Assembly (NCBI GenBank): GCA_903940375.1 | Contig: CAJAKT010000197.1 | Location: forward strand, 1-15,248 | Direction of reading: 5' to 3' | From: an uncultured bacterium | GTDB taxonomy: Bacteria; Actinomycetota; Actinomycetes; S36-B12 | Length of the DNA stretch: 15,248 nucleotides | Shown here: piece after piece, positions 6,374 to 15,164 of the stretch | Layout: the number at the start of each line of letters is the position of its first letter | Position numbering within the stretch: the stretch's first letter is position 1 | Position numbers and translations under genes: made by a program | The notes under the pieces: model-generated | Database searches by the model: none | What the model was told of the DNA's origin: nothing | The model's input: the letters and a program-made list of their open reading frames with translations, nothing else

Positions 6374-7702
6374 TCAGCACGGCTTCTCTGCGCCGGGGCG
6401 CGCGTAGAACCACCAGGAGATGACTCCGGCGATGAGCGCGAACACGACTCCGAGTCCGAAGAACAGCGTCGGGGAGATGTAGGCGAGCATCACGCCGAAA
6501 ATGAAGGGGCCGTAGGCGGCGATCGCAGAGGTCCAACCGATCACTCCGCCTGCCTGTCGGCGTTCGAAGATCATTGGCATCTGCTTGAAGGTGCTGGCGT
6601 TGCCGACACCGGCGAAGAAGAAGATGGCCAGCATCCCGTAGAGGAATTGTGGGAACTGGTCGGCTGACGTGGGGGAGAGCTGGAAGAGCGTGTAGAGCGA
6701 TGCCAGCGAGATTCCCACCGTTGCGAAGACCGTCATGCGCCCACCTCCTACCCGATCGGCGATGGGTCCGGAGATCACGCGGGCGACGGAACCGACGAGG
6801 GCACCGAGGAACGCGTACTTGACGGGGTCGATACCGGCGTCGCCGAAAACCATGGTGCCGTAAAGGTTGTTGATGAGCAGCGCGAAACCGGCGGCGAGCC
6901 CGGAGAAGGTTCCGAAGGTGATGACATAGAGGTACGTCATGATCCAGGTGTGCTTGTTCTGGAAGATGTCGAGTTGGCCCTTGAACCCTCGAGCCTGGAC
7001 AGGAACGCTGCGCAGGAGGAACCACGCGAGGATGACGGCCACGATGACGAAGGGGACCCAGAGGTAGCCGGCGTTCTGGTACCAGACCTCCTTGGTGGCG
7101 CCGGTGTCCTTGTTCGTCATCATCTGTGATCCGCCGATGATGGCGATGCCGATGATCCACGGGGTCACGAACTGGACGATGCTGACGCCGAAGTTGCCGA
7201 TGCCGGCCTGCACTCCGAGGGCGGTGCCCTGCTTGGAGCGGGGGAAGAAGTAGGAGGTGCTGGGCATGAAGCCGGAGAACGCTCCGCCGCCGATGCCGGC
7301 AAGGATGCCGAGAAGCATCAGCACGGCGTAGGGGGTGTCGGGGTTCTGCACGGCCAAGGCCCAGCCGATCAGCGGTATCAGGAACAGCGCTGTCGTGAGC
7401 GTGACGAGCTTGCGGGTGCCCATGATGGGTGGCAGGAACGTCCAGATCAGGCGCAGCGTGCCGCCGGCGAGGCCCGGCATGGCGATGAGCCAGTACAGCT
7501 GACCCTGGCTGAGGTCGAAGCCGATGCTGTTGAGCTTGGGCGCGATCGCCGAGGCGAGGAACCACGTGATGAAGGCGAGTGTCAGTGCATAGGTGGTGAC
7601 CCACAGGGTCTTCCAGGCGCGGCCGGAGTCCCAGTCGGCAGCCTCAGGATCCCAGACGGGAAGCCAGTCCGAGCCTTTGCGCTGCGTCGTCGTCGTGCTC
7701 AT
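6374..7702 (-). CDS. narK: NarK2-type nitrate/nitrite antiporter (MFS)
   Basis: A 442-residue major facilitator protein with about 12 membrane helices, expected to exchange nitrate for nitrite across the cytoplasmic membrane. It carries the family's glycine-rich nitrate signature around 138-174 (GGGAFSGFMPSTSYFFPR, then QGTALGVQAGIGNFGVS). Arg84 (GTLRLIW) and Arg308 (GSVARVISGP) sit where the substrate-binding arginines Arg89 and Arg305 of E. coli NarK lie. The cytoplasmic N-terminal extension (about 30 residues with WLPVWDPEAADWD) is characteristic of the NarK2 class. The ATG at 7702 overlaps the stop of the upstream NarK1-type gene (ATGA) and is preceded by AGGAG 7 bases away. The tandem arrangement resembles the NarK1-NarK2 fusion of Paracoccus, here encoded as two proteins. 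Its job is probably to prevent nitrite build-up during nitrate respiration. Confidence 0.93.
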   Translation of the reverse strand: MSTTTTQRKGSDWLPVWDPEAADWDSGRAWKTLWVTTYALTLAFITWFLASAIAPKLNSIGFDLSQGQLYWLIAMPGLAGGTLRLIWTFLPPIMGTRKLVTLTTALFLIPLIGWALAVQNPDTPYAVLMLLGILAGIGGGAFSGFMPSTSYFFPRSKQGTALGVQAGIGNFGVSIVQFVTPWIIGIAIIGGSQMMTNKDTGATKEVWYQNAGYLWVPFVIVAVILAWFLLRSVPVQARGFKGQLDIFQNKHTWIMTYLYVITFGTFSGLAAGFALLINNLYGTMVFGDAGIDPVKYAFLGALVGSVARVISGPIADRVGGGRMTVFATVGISLASLYTLFQLSPTSADQFPQFLYGMLAIFFFAGVGNASTFKQMPMIFERRQAGGVIGWTSAIAAYGPFIFGVMLAYISPTLFFGLGVVFALIAGVISWWFYARPGAEKPC

Positions 7703-9075
7703 GAGCGGGCTCCTGTCTTGTCGAACTCGGACTCGTCGAGGAAGGGAGCTTCGTCAGCGAGGGGGGTGTGGTGGTCGTGCTCGAACTTGTTGGACAGCTC
7801 CGGGCTCGCCTTGTGGAGGAGGGAGACGACGGTGACGTGCATCCAGACCATGGCGATCAGCGTCACCATGAAGATCACGAAGAAGGTGGACTGCGGAAGC
7901 ATCGTGAACGACGTCGTGTAGGCGAACAGAAGCGGCAGGAAGAACCCGCCGAGCGCGCCGAGCGAGCCGACGAGGCCGCCGACTGCGCCCACGTCGTTCG
8001 GGAAGTACTCGGGGATGTGCTTGTAGACCGCGGCCTTGCCGATGCCCATCGCGCAGCCCATAAGGAAGACGAGGAGCGTGAACAGGATGGTGCCGACCTG
8101 CCAGGGGAGGATCTCGCTGGTGGTCCCGTTCGGGTTCGCAAGGACGATGTGGCCGTAGGGCATCATCAGGATTCCCGACGCGACCAGCATGATGCTGAAG
8201 CAGATGTACATCACCTTCCTGGCGCCGATGCGGTCGGACATCCAGCCACCGACGGGACGAAGAAGCGACGCGGGGAAGATGAAGATCGCGGTGAGCAGCG
8301 CGGCCTGCGAGAGCGGCATTCCGTAGACGTCGACGTAGTACTTGGGCAGCCAGGCGGCCAACGCGACATACGCGCCGAACACGACGACGTAGTAGAGGCT
8401 GAACCGCCAGACGCGGGTCTGCTTGAGCGGGGCGAGCATCGATTTCATCGAGCGGCCACTGCCCGGCTTGATCTCGCGGTGAGGCGTGAACGCCCACATT
8501 CCAATCGCCATCGCGATGAGCAGGACCATGTACAGGAAGGGGACGAAGCGCCAGCCTCCCGGTACCACGCCACCGAGGTACCCCGCGGCCGGCACGGCGA
8601 CGATGAGGGCTGGCCCGATGAACTTCGTGACAGAGGCGCCCACGTTTCCCGCGCCGAAGACACCGAGGGAGAAGCCCTGACGGTTCTGGGGCCACCAGGC
8701 GCTGACCCAGGCGATGCCCACGCTGAACGAGTTCCCGGCGAAGCCGACGAGGAACGCGTAGAACAGCAGCGTCGTGAAGGAGGTGGCGGTTGAGACGAGG
8801 TAGGCGGGGATGGCCGTGACGGCCAGCATCGTCACGAAGACCCGCTTGCCGCCGAACCGGTCGGCCGCGATGCCCGCCGGTAGGCGCCAGATGGCGCCAT
8901 TGAGGACCGCCACGGCCGTGATCCAGGCCAGTTGGACGTCGGACAGGCCGAATTCCTCGCGGATCGGGATGCCCAGGACGCCGAACATCAGCCAGACGGC
9001 GAACATCAGGGTGAAGCCGAGGGTGGACCAGACGAGGACCGGCACGCGGCCCTTCTCAAGGGTGTCAGTCGTCAC
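7699..9075 (-). CDS. narK: NarK1-type nitrate/proton symporter (MFS)
   Basis: A 458-residue MFS transporter with about 12 membrane helices, expected to bring nitrate into the cell with protons before nitrite is available for exchange. It has both nitrate signatures: residues 111-148 (including GNSFSVGIAWVSAWWPQ and GVFGAGNVGAS) and residues 340-378 (GCAMGIGKAAVYKHIPEYFP, then DVGAVGGLVGSLGALGGF). Arg64 (AIWRLPAG) and Arg273 (LLRPVGGW) are candidate nitrate-binding arginines. An acidic, His-containing C-terminal tail follows the last helix. The start is a GTG at 9075. No Shine-Dalgarno precedes it and a TTTAAT box lies 8 bases upstream, so the mRNA may be leaderless. It is the first gene of a two-gene minus-strand operon, divergent from the regulator-narGHJ operon. 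Confidence 0.92.
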   Translation of the reverse strand: MTTDTLEKGRVPVLVWSTLGFTLMFAVWLMFGVLGIPIREEFGLSDVQLAWITAVAVLNGAIWRLPAGIAADRFGGKRVFVTMLAVTAIPAYLVSTATSFTTLLFYAFLVGFAGNSFSVGIAWVSAWWPQNRQGFSLGVFGAGNVGASVTKFIGPALIVAVPAAGYLGGVVPGGWRFVPFLYMVLLIAMAIGMWAFTPHREIKPGSGRSMKSMLAPLKQTRVWRFSLYYVVVFGAYVALAAWLPKYYVDVYGMPLSQAALLTAIFIFPASLLRPVGGWMSDRIGARKVMYICFSIMLVASGILMMPYGHIVLANPNGTTSEILPWQVGTILFTLLVFLMGCAMGIGKAAVYKHIPEYFPNDVGAVGGLVGSLGALGGFFLPLLFAYTTSFTMLPQSTFFVIFMVTLIAMVWMHVTVVSLLHKASPELSNKFEHDHHTPLADEAPFLDESEFDKTGARS

Positions 9076-9089
9076 GAGACAGGATTAAA
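9076..9089 (-). promoter_or_regulatory. Probable leaderless promoter (-10) of the narK operon
   Basis: On the minus strand TTTAAT (9084-9089) lies 8 bases before the GTG start, so transcription would begin within a base or two of that codon. No ribosome binding site is present. The expected -35 region would fall within the dyad at 9103-9119, so a protein bound there could block or alter this promoter. Confidence 0.45.
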
Positions 9090-9102
9090 CCACAAAGATT
9101 TA

Positions 9103-9119
9103 TTAAACACGGTGTTAAA
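9103..9119. promoter_or_regulatory. 17-bp dyad between divergent nar operons, candidate operator
   Basis: TTAAACACGGTGTTAAA has a perfect 11-base core, AACAC-G-GTGTT (9106-9116), and is symmetric over 17 bases except for one base pair. It sits in the AT-rich divergent promoter region, over the expected -35 of the narK operon and immediately upstream of the -35-like GTGAAA of the regulator-nar operon. It is therefore placed to control both directions. The adjacent regulator is the obvious candidate to bind it, but binding is inferred. Confidence 0.6.
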
Positions 9120-9148
9120 GTGAAAAAACATCTGAACTGTGGTAGAAA
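9120..9148 (+). promoter_or_regulatory. Probable promoter of the regulator-narGHJ operon, leaderless
   Basis: GTGAAA at 9120-9125 and TAGAAA at 9143-9148 are separated by 17 bases. The second box occupies -12 to -7 if transcription starts on the A of the ATG at 9155. No Shine-Dalgarno sequence precedes that ATG. Both hexamers are imperfect matches to the consensus. Confidence 0.45.
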
Positions 9149-9154
9149 ATCCCC

Positions 9155-9841
9155 ATGAGTGAAACTCGAGTCACCCAGGAGAGCCGAGGCCGCGTGCTGG
9201 CGGCGATCGAGGTTTCGGACGGCCCCCTCACGGTCGAGGAGATCTCCGAGCGCACGGGACTGCATGCCAACACGGTTCGAGGCCACCTCGATGTACTGCT
9301 GGAATCGGGAGCCCTCACCCGCGATGCGGCGGATTCAGCCGGCCGCGGGCGACCGCGCTGGCTGTACAGCACCTCGGCCCCGCAGGCCTCGCCCTTCCAG
9401 GCGCTCGCCGAGGCACTGAGCACCCAGCTCAGCCACGTCGACGATCCCGGCCTGTCTGATCGCGCCGCCGAGCAGTGGGCGCGCGCCCTTCCGGAGCTGC
9501 CGGAGGCAAGCACCCCCGATGAGGCGGTGTTCGAGGCGACAGGGGCTCTCAACCGACTGGGCTTCACGGCAGTGACGAATCCGGTCGGCGACGCGATCGC
9601 CGTGACGCAGTGCCCGTACGCCGCGTTGGTCGATGACAACCCGGTGATCTGCGATATCCACACGGCGCTCATCGCGCGACTGCTCAAGCAGACCGGGCAG
9701 CCGGTGACTGTCGGAACGGTCGACGTCTGGGCGAGACCTGGCATCTGCATCGCGCATCTCAACCGACCGGATCTCGTCGCGGCTCGCACGATCACCGCCA
9801 ACAGTCGCGGACGCATGGCTACGGCAGAGGACGGTCAGTGA
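9155..9841 (+). CDS. Winged-helix regulator with C-x12-C...C pattern, putative Fe-S sensor of the nar locus
   Basis: A 228-residue protein. Residues 8-72 form an ArsR/DeoR-like winged helix: LTVEEISERTGLHANTVRGHL is the helix-turn-helix and RGRPRWLY the wing. The C-terminal domain carries Cys153, Cys166, His169, Cys198 and His201. The C-x12-C spacing and the following GICIAHL resemble SufR-type [Fe-S] regulators. Corynebacterium glutamicum controls its narKGHJI operon with ArnR, a repressor reported to bind an Fe-S cluster and to respond to nitric oxide. By position this protein could play that role, although I cannot confirm orthology. Its TGA overlaps the narG ATG by one base, making it the first gene of the nar operon and probably autoregulated. 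The family call is firm only for the winged helix; the cluster is inferred. Confidence 0.8.
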   Translation: MSETRVTQESRGRVLAAIEVSDGPLTVEEISERTGLHANTVRGHLDVLLESGALTRDAADSAGRGRPRWLYSTSAPQASPFQALAEALSTQLSHVDDPGLSDRAAEQWARALPELPEASTPDEAVFEATGALNRLGFTAVTNPVGDAIAVTQCPYAALVDDNPVICDIHTALIARLLKQTGQPVTVGTVDVWARPGICIAHLNRPDLVAARTITANSRGRMATAEDGQ

Positions 9842-12800
9842 TGAGCACCGACACGTCGACGAGCAAGGCCACCGAGGAGTTCCTCGTCAAGGCCGGGCGC
9901 TTCTTCACACCGGGCAAGGTCTCTGCCGACCTGCGCACCGTCACCAAGTCCGGTGGCCGGGAAGGCGACGTCTTCTACCGCGACCGCTGGAGCCACGACA
10001 AGGTCGTGCGCAGCACGCATGGCGTCAACTGCACCGGCTCCTGCTCGTGGAAGGTGTACGTCAAGGACGGCATCATCACGTGGGAGACCCAGCAGACCGA
10101 CTACCCGTCCGTTGGCCCGGACAGCCCCGAGTACGAGCCCCGCGGATGCCCGCGCGGCGCCGCCTTCTCCTGGTACACGTACTCACCGACGCGGGTGCGC
10201 TACCCCTACGTCCGCGGCGTCCTGCTCGAGGCCTACCGGGCGGCACGCGTCCTGCATGACGACCCGGTCGATGCGTGGGCTGCCGTCGTGAACGATCCAG
10301 CGACAAGGCGCAGCTACCAGCGGGCACGCGGCAAGGGCGGGCTCGTCCGGGCGTCGTGGGCAGAGGTCAACGAGATCATCGCCGCAGCTCACGTGCACAC
10401 CATCAAGGCGCACGGCCCCGACCGCGTCTTCGGGTTCTCGCCGATCCCGGCGATGTCGATGGCCTCGCATGCCGCCGGCGCGCGGTTCATCTCGCTCATG
10501 GGTGGTTCGATGCTGTCGTTCTACGACTGGTACGCGGACCTTCCCGTTGCCTCGCCGCAGGTCTTCGGCGACCAGACCGACGTTCCCGAGTCCGCTGACT
10601 GGTGGAATGCTGCGTACCTGATCATGTGGGGCTCCAACGTCCCCGTCACCCGCACCCCGGATGCGCACTTCATGGCCGAAGCGCGGTACCGCGGCCAGAA
10701 GGTCGTCACGGTCTCGCCGGACTACGCCGACAACACCAAGTTCGCCGACGAGTGGATGGCACCGCACCCCGGCACCGACGGCGCGCTCGCCATGGCGATG
10801 GGCCACGTCATCCTGCGGGAGTTCTTCATCGAGCGGCAGGTGCCGCGCTTCGTCGACTACGTGAAGAAGTACAGCGACCTGCCCTTCCTCGTGACGCTAC
10901 GCGAGAAGGACGGCGCCTGGGTGCCGGACAAGTTCGTGACGTCCGCCGACCTCGGTGACGAAGCCGAGGGAGCCGTCTTCAAGACCGTTCTCGTCGACTC
11001 CGCCACCGGACTTCCGCATGTGCCCAACGGATCCCTCGGGTTCCGGTTCAACGAGTCCGGCATGGGCAAGTGGAACCTCGACCTCGAGGGAGTCGATCCC
11101 GCCCTGTCCCTGCACGGGGCCAGCGGCACCGAGAACGTCGAGGTCCTGCTGCCGCGCTTCGACGTCGGCCAGGCCGACAACGAGGGTGGCGGGGTTCACC
11201 ACCGCGGCGTGCCCGCGGCGCGACTGGCGACCGCAAGCGGCGAACGACTCGTGACCACTGTCTTCGACCTTCTCCTCGCTCAGTACGGCGTCGGGCGCGA
11301 CGGGCTGCCGGGCCAGTGGCCCACGGGATACGACGACCCCGAGCCCTACACGCCCGCCTGGCAGGAGGAGATCACCGGCGTACCGGCAGCGATGGCCGAG
11401 CGCATCGGCCGCGAGTTCGCGCAGAACGCCGAGGACTCCGGCGGCCGCTCGATGATCCTCATGGGCGCCGGCACCAACCACTGGTTCCACTCCGACACGA
11501 TCTACCGCACCTTCCTGGCGCTGACGACACTCTGCGGCACGCAGGGAATCAACGGTGGTGGCTGGGCGCACTACGTGGGGCAGGAGAAGTGCCGTCCTGT
11601 CACGGGGTGGGCCCAACTGGCCTTCGGGCTGGACTGGTCTCGGCCGCCGCGCCAGATGATCGGCACCGGCTTCTGGTACGTCCAGACCGACCAATGGCGC
11701 TACGACCGACTCGGCGCGGACCTCCTGGCCTCGCCGTTGGGTGAGGGCCGCTTCGTCGGGCAGTCGATGATCGACACCATCGCCCAGTCGGCTCGGTCAG
11801 GCTGGATGCCCTCGTATCCGCAGTTCGATCGCAACCCGCTCGACATCGTCGACCAGGCGGAGGCTGCCGGGCAGGCGCCCGCGGACTACGTGACGGAGCA
11901 GCTCACCAGTGGTGAGATGAAGTTCGCCATCGATGATCCGGACGCTGAGCAGAACTGGCCCCGCGTCCTGACGGTGTGGCGGGCGAACCTGCTCGGGTCG
12001 TCCAGTAAGGGCAATGAGTACTTCCTCAAGCACCTGCTCGGCACTGACAACTCCGTGCGTGCCACCGAGGCTCCCGAAGGGCAGCGGCCACGGGATGTGA
12101 CGTGGCGAGATGAGGCGCCCGAGGGCAAGCTCGACCTTCTGGTGAGCATCGACTTCCGCATGACGAGCACGGGCCTGTTCGGAGACATCCTGCTGCCCGC
12201 GGCCACGTGGTACGAGAAGCACGACCTCTCGTCGACCGACATGCACCCCTTCATCCACGCCTTCACTCCGGCGATCGATCCGCCTTGGGAGACGAAGAGC
12301 GACTACGACATCTTCCAGGCCCTGGGGCGGCGCGTCTCGGACCTCGCGCATGGCCACCTTGACGTGCGCAAGGACCTCGTCGCCGTCCCACTCCTGCACG
12401 ACACGGTCGACGAGATGGCGATGCCGGGTGGCGTTGTGCGCGACTGGAAGACCGGGGAGGTCGACCTGATTCCCGGGCAGACCGCGCCAAAGTTCGTCGT
12501 CGTCGAACGCGACTACACAGCGATCGGCGCCAAGATGTCGGCGCTCGGCCCGCTGGCAGAGACCCTCGGAATGGTCACCAAGGGCGTGCCCTTCTCACCC
12601 ACCGAGGAGATTGCACTGCTCGCGGGAAAGAACGGGGTCATTCCTGACGGACCTGCGGCGGGACGTCCTTCGCTGGTGAGCGCCGTGCATGCCTGCGAGA
12701 CGATCCTCGCACTGTCCGGAACGACGAACGGACGTCTTGCCGTGCAGGGCTTCAAGGCGATGGAGAAGCGCACGGGCCAACGACTCGCCTTCCTCGCAGA

Positions 12801-13536
12801 GGAGGAGGAGGGCAAGCACATCACCTTCCCGGACACCCAGGCTCGCCCCGTCCCGGTGATCACCAGCCCGGAATGGTCGGGCAGCGAGCATGGCGGCCGC
12901 CGCTACACCGCCTTTGCGATCAACGTCGAGCAGCTCAAGCCATGGCAGACGCTCACCGGCCGCATGCACTTCTTCCTCGACCACGACTGGATGAGCGAGC
13001 TCGGCGAGAACATGCCGATCTTCCGGCCGCCGCTGAACCTGCACCGACTCGACGGAAACCAGCAGCTCGGCGACGGCAAGGAAGTGACCGTCCGCTACCT
13101 CACGCCCCACTCCAAGTGGTCGATCCACTCCGAATACCAGGACAACCTCTTCATGCTGTCCCTGTCCCGAGGCGGACCCGAGATCTGGATGAGTCCGCAG
13201 GATGCCGAGGCCATCGGCGTCAAGGACAACGAGTGGGTCGAGTCCTACAACCGCAACGGCGTCGTGGCGGCGCGAGCGATCGTGTCGCACCGCATGCCGG
13301 CCGGCACCGTCTTCATGTACCACGCCAAGGACCGCACGGTCGACGTCCCGATCACCGAGACATCCAAGAAGCGCGGCGGAATCCACAACTCGCTGACCCG
13401 CCTACTCATCAAGCCCAGCCACATCGTCGGCGGCTACGCCCAGCTGTCCTTCGCGTTCAACTACCTGGGGCCCACGGGCAACCAGCGCGACGAGATCACC
13501 GTGATCCGCCGCCGTTCGCAGGAGGTCGAGTACTGA
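9841..13536 (+). CDS. narG: Respiratory nitrate reductase alpha subunit
   Basis: A 1231-residue Mo-bisMGD catalytic subunit reducing nitrate to nitrite on the cytoplasmic face of the membrane, with NarH and NarI. The N-terminal [4Fe-4S] (FS0) site is His60-x3-Cys64-x3-Cys68-x34-Cys103, the same spacing as E. coli NarG His49/Cys53/Cys57/Cys92. The molybdenum ligand should be Asp233 in FYDWYADLP, equivalent to E. coli Asp222. There is no twin-arginine signal, in keeping with a cytoplasmic location. Length is normal (E. coli 1247). The ATG at 9841 overlaps the regulator's TGA. A GTG directly before it (9838) would add one residue and cannot be excluded; GAGG at 9827-9830 could serve either. The stop overlaps narH by one base. 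No truncation or missing key residue is seen. Confidence 0.97.
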   Translation: MSTDTSTSKATEEFLVKAGRFFTPGKVSADLRTVTKSGGREGDVFYRDRWSHDKVVRSTHGVNCTGSCSWKVYVKDGIITWETQQTDYPSVGPDSPEYEPRGCPRGAAFSWYTYSPTRVRYPYVRGVLLEAYRAARVLHDDPVDAWAAVVNDPATRRSYQRARGKGGLVRASWAEVNEIIAAAHVHTIKAHGPDRVFGFSPIPAMSMASHAAGARFISLMGGSMLSFYDWYADLPVASPQVFGDQTDVPESADWWNAAYLIMWGSNVPVTRTPDAHFMAEARYRGQKVVTVSPDYADNTKFADEWMAPHPGTDGALAMAMGHVILREFFIERQVPRFVDYVKKYSDLPFLVTLREKDGAWVPDKFVTSADLGDEAEGAVFKTVLVDSATGLPHVPNGSLGFRFNESGMGKWNLDLEGVDPALSLHGASGTENVEVLLPRFDVGQADNEGGGVHHRGVPAARLATASGERLVTTVFDLLLAQYGVGRDGLPGQWPTGYDDPEPYTPAWQEEITGVPAAMAERIGREFAQNAEDSGGRSMILMGAGTNHWFHSDTIYRTFLALTTLCGTQGINGGGWAHYVGQEKCRPVTGWAQLAFGLDWSRPPRQMIGTGFWYVQTDQWRYDRLGADLLASPLGEGRFVGQSMIDTIAQSARSGWMPSYPQFDRNPLDIVDQAEAAGQAPADYVTEQLTSGEMKFAIDDPDAEQNWPRVLTVWRANLLGSSSKGNEYFLKHLLGTDNSVRATEAPEGQRPRDVTWRDEAPEGKLDLLVSIDFRMTSTGLFGDILLPAATWYEKHDLSSTDMHPFIHAFTPAIDPPWETKSDYDIFQALGRRVSDLAHGHLDVRKDLVAVPLLHDTVDEMAMPGGVVRDWKTGEVDLIPGQTAPKFVVVERDYTAIGAKMSALGPLAETLGMVTKGVPFSPTEEIALLAGKNGVIPDGPAAGRPSLVSAVHACETILALSGTTNGRLAVQGFKAMEKRTGQRLAFLAEEEEGKHITFPDTQARPVPVITSPEWSGSEHGGRRYTAFAINVEQLKPWQTLTGRMHFFLDHDWMSELGENMPIFRPPLNLHRLDGNQQLGDGKEVTVRYLTPHSKWSIHSEYQDNLFMLSLSRGGPEIWMSPQDAEAIGVKDNEWVESYNRNGVVAARAIVSHRMPAGTVFMYHAKDRTVDVPITETSKKRGGIHNSLTRLLIKPSHIVGGYAQLSFAFNYLGPTGNQRDEITVIRRRSQEVEY

Positions 13537-15164
13537 TGCGCGTCATGGCACAGATGGCAATGGTGATGAACCTCGACAAGTGCATCGGCTGCCACACCTG
13601 CTCCGTCACCTGCAAGCAGGCCTGGACGAACCGCTCCGGCGTCGAATACGTGTGGTTCAACAACGTCGAGACCCGACCCGGACAGGGCTACCCGCGCACC
13701 TACCAGGACCAGGAGAAGTGGAAGGGCGGCTGGAAGGTCAAGCGCGGGAAGCTCAAACTGCGATCGGGCGGGCGATTCAAGCGGCTCGGGCAGATCTTCA
13801 GCAACCCCAACCTGCCCACGCTCGATGACTACTACGAGCCGTGGACGTACGAGTACGACATGCTCATCTCATCCCCCCTGGGGGAGAACACGCCGGTGGC
13901 CCGGCCGAAGTCACTGATCACCGGAAAGAACATGAAGATCGAATGGTCAGCCAACTGGGACGATGATCTCGCCGGCGGACCCGAGCTTGCCCCCAAGGAC
14001 CCGATCCTGGTGAAGATCCGCGACGAGGTCGGCGACCGAGTCAAGCTGGACTTCGAGAACGCCTTCATGTTCTACCTGCCCCGCATCTGCGAGCACTGCC
14101 TCAACCCGGCCTGCGTCGCTGCGTGCCCGTCCGGTGCGATGTACAAGAGGTCCGAGGACGGCATCGTCCTGGTCGACCAGGACCAGTGCCGCGGCTGGCG
14201 CATGTGCGTGTCCGGCTGCCCCTACAAGAAGGTCTACTTCAACCACAAGACGGGCAAGGCCGAGAAGTGCACGATGTGCTACCCACGCATCGAGGTCGGA
14301 CTGCCCACCGTGTGCGCGGAGACATGCGTCGGCCGCCTTCGGTACATCGGACTCTTCCTCTACGACGCCGACAAGGTCACCGCGGCGGCGTCAGTCGAGA
14401 ACGAGCATGACCTGCTGCAGGCCCAGTTGGACCTCCTCCTGGATCCCAACGATCCCGCAGTCCAGGAGGCCGCGCGCCGCGACGGCATCCCCGCCGACTG
14501 GCTGGACGCTGCGCAGCGATCGCCGGTGTACAAGCTGGCCAAGGTCTACAACGTCGCACTCCCGCTGCATCCGGAGTACCGAACCATGCCGATGGTCTGG
14601 TACATCCCTCCCTTGTCACCGGTGGTCGACGCGCTTCGCGACACGGGGAACGACGCTGAGGATGTCGACAACCTGTTCGGAGCGCTCGACACGCTGCGCA
14701 TCCCGATCGAGTACCTCGCCGAACTCTTCACTGCGGGTGACCCCGCGCCGGTGCAGTCTTCACTGCGCAAGCTCGCGGCGATGCGGTCCTACATGCGCGA
14801 CGTCAACCTCGGTCGCGAGCCACGGCCGGAGATCCCCGAGGCCGTCGGCATGACCGAGGAGTCCATCTATGAGATGTACCGACTCCTGGCGATCGCCAAG
14901 TACGAGGATCGCTACATCATCCCCAAGGCGCACGCCGAGACCGCGAGGGATCTTGAGGAACTGGCCTGCGCCGTCGACTACGACGGCGACCCCCATGACG
15001 CATCCGGCCCATTCGGCTACGCGTCCGGTCGCCCGGTACCCGTCGCAGTCGAGACGTTCCACGCCCTCAAGGAACGGCAGACCGCCGAAGTGCTGATACC
15101 GCTCGACGCGGTGCGGATGAACCTGCGCAGCTGGGGCGGGGGAGGGCAGTCAGATGACGAGTGA
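13536..15164 (+). CDS. narH: Respiratory nitrate reductase beta subunit
   Basis: A 542-residue electron-transfer subunit carrying three [4Fe-4S] and one [3Fe-4S] cluster between NarI hemes and NarG. Cys groups are visible at 16/19/22/26 (CIGCHTCSVTC), 185/188/193/197 (CEHCLNPACVAACP), 218/224/228 with Trp221 in place of one Cys (CRGWRMCVSGCP), 245/248 (CTMC) and 260/264 (CAETC). The Trp substitution is the hallmark of the 3Fe cluster in NarH. The open frame extends far upstream inside narG, but the real start is the ATG at 13536: it overlaps the narG stop (TGATG) and has AGGAGG at 13520-13525. The 3' end overlaps narJ by 11 bases. It is slightly longer than E. coli NarH (512), as is usual in actinobacteria. 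Confidence 0.97.
   Translation: MRVMAQMAMVMNLDKCIGCHTCSVTCKQAWTNRSGVEYVWFNNVETRPGQGYPRTYQDQEKWKGGWKVKRGKLKLRSGGRFKRLGQIFSNPNLPTLDDYYEPWTYEYDMLISSPLGENTPVARPKSLITGKNMKIEWSANWDDDLAGGPELAPKDPILVKIRDEVGDRVKLDFENAFMFYLPRICEHCLNPACVAACPSGAMYKRSEDGIVLVDQDQCRGWRMCVSGCPYKKVYFNHKTGKAEKCTMCYPRIEVGLPTVCAETCVGRLRYIGLFLYDADKVTAAASVENEHDLLQAQLDLLLDPNDPAVQEAARRDGIPADWLDAAQRSPVYKLAKVYNVALPLHPEYRTMPMVWYIPPLSPVVDALRDTGNDAEDVDNLFGALDTLRIPIEYLAELFTAGDPAPVQSSLRKLAAMRSYMRDVNLGREPRPEIPEAVGMTEESIYEMYRLLAIAKYEDRYIIPKAHAETARDLEELACAVDYDGDPHDASGPFGYASGRPVPVAVETFHALKERQTAEVLIPLDAVRMNLRSWGGGGQSDDE

Noticed and set aside
7768..8793. 341-codon plus-strand open frame opposite the NarK1-type gene
   Set aside because: Extreme charge bias without motifs. 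The minus-strand frame has 12 membrane helices and nitrate signatures.
12873..13535. Apparent 221-residue N-terminal extension of NarH within narG
   Set aside because: This stretch is an out-of-frame reading of narG. The ATG at 13536 has AGGAGG upstream and gives a standard NarH N-terminus.
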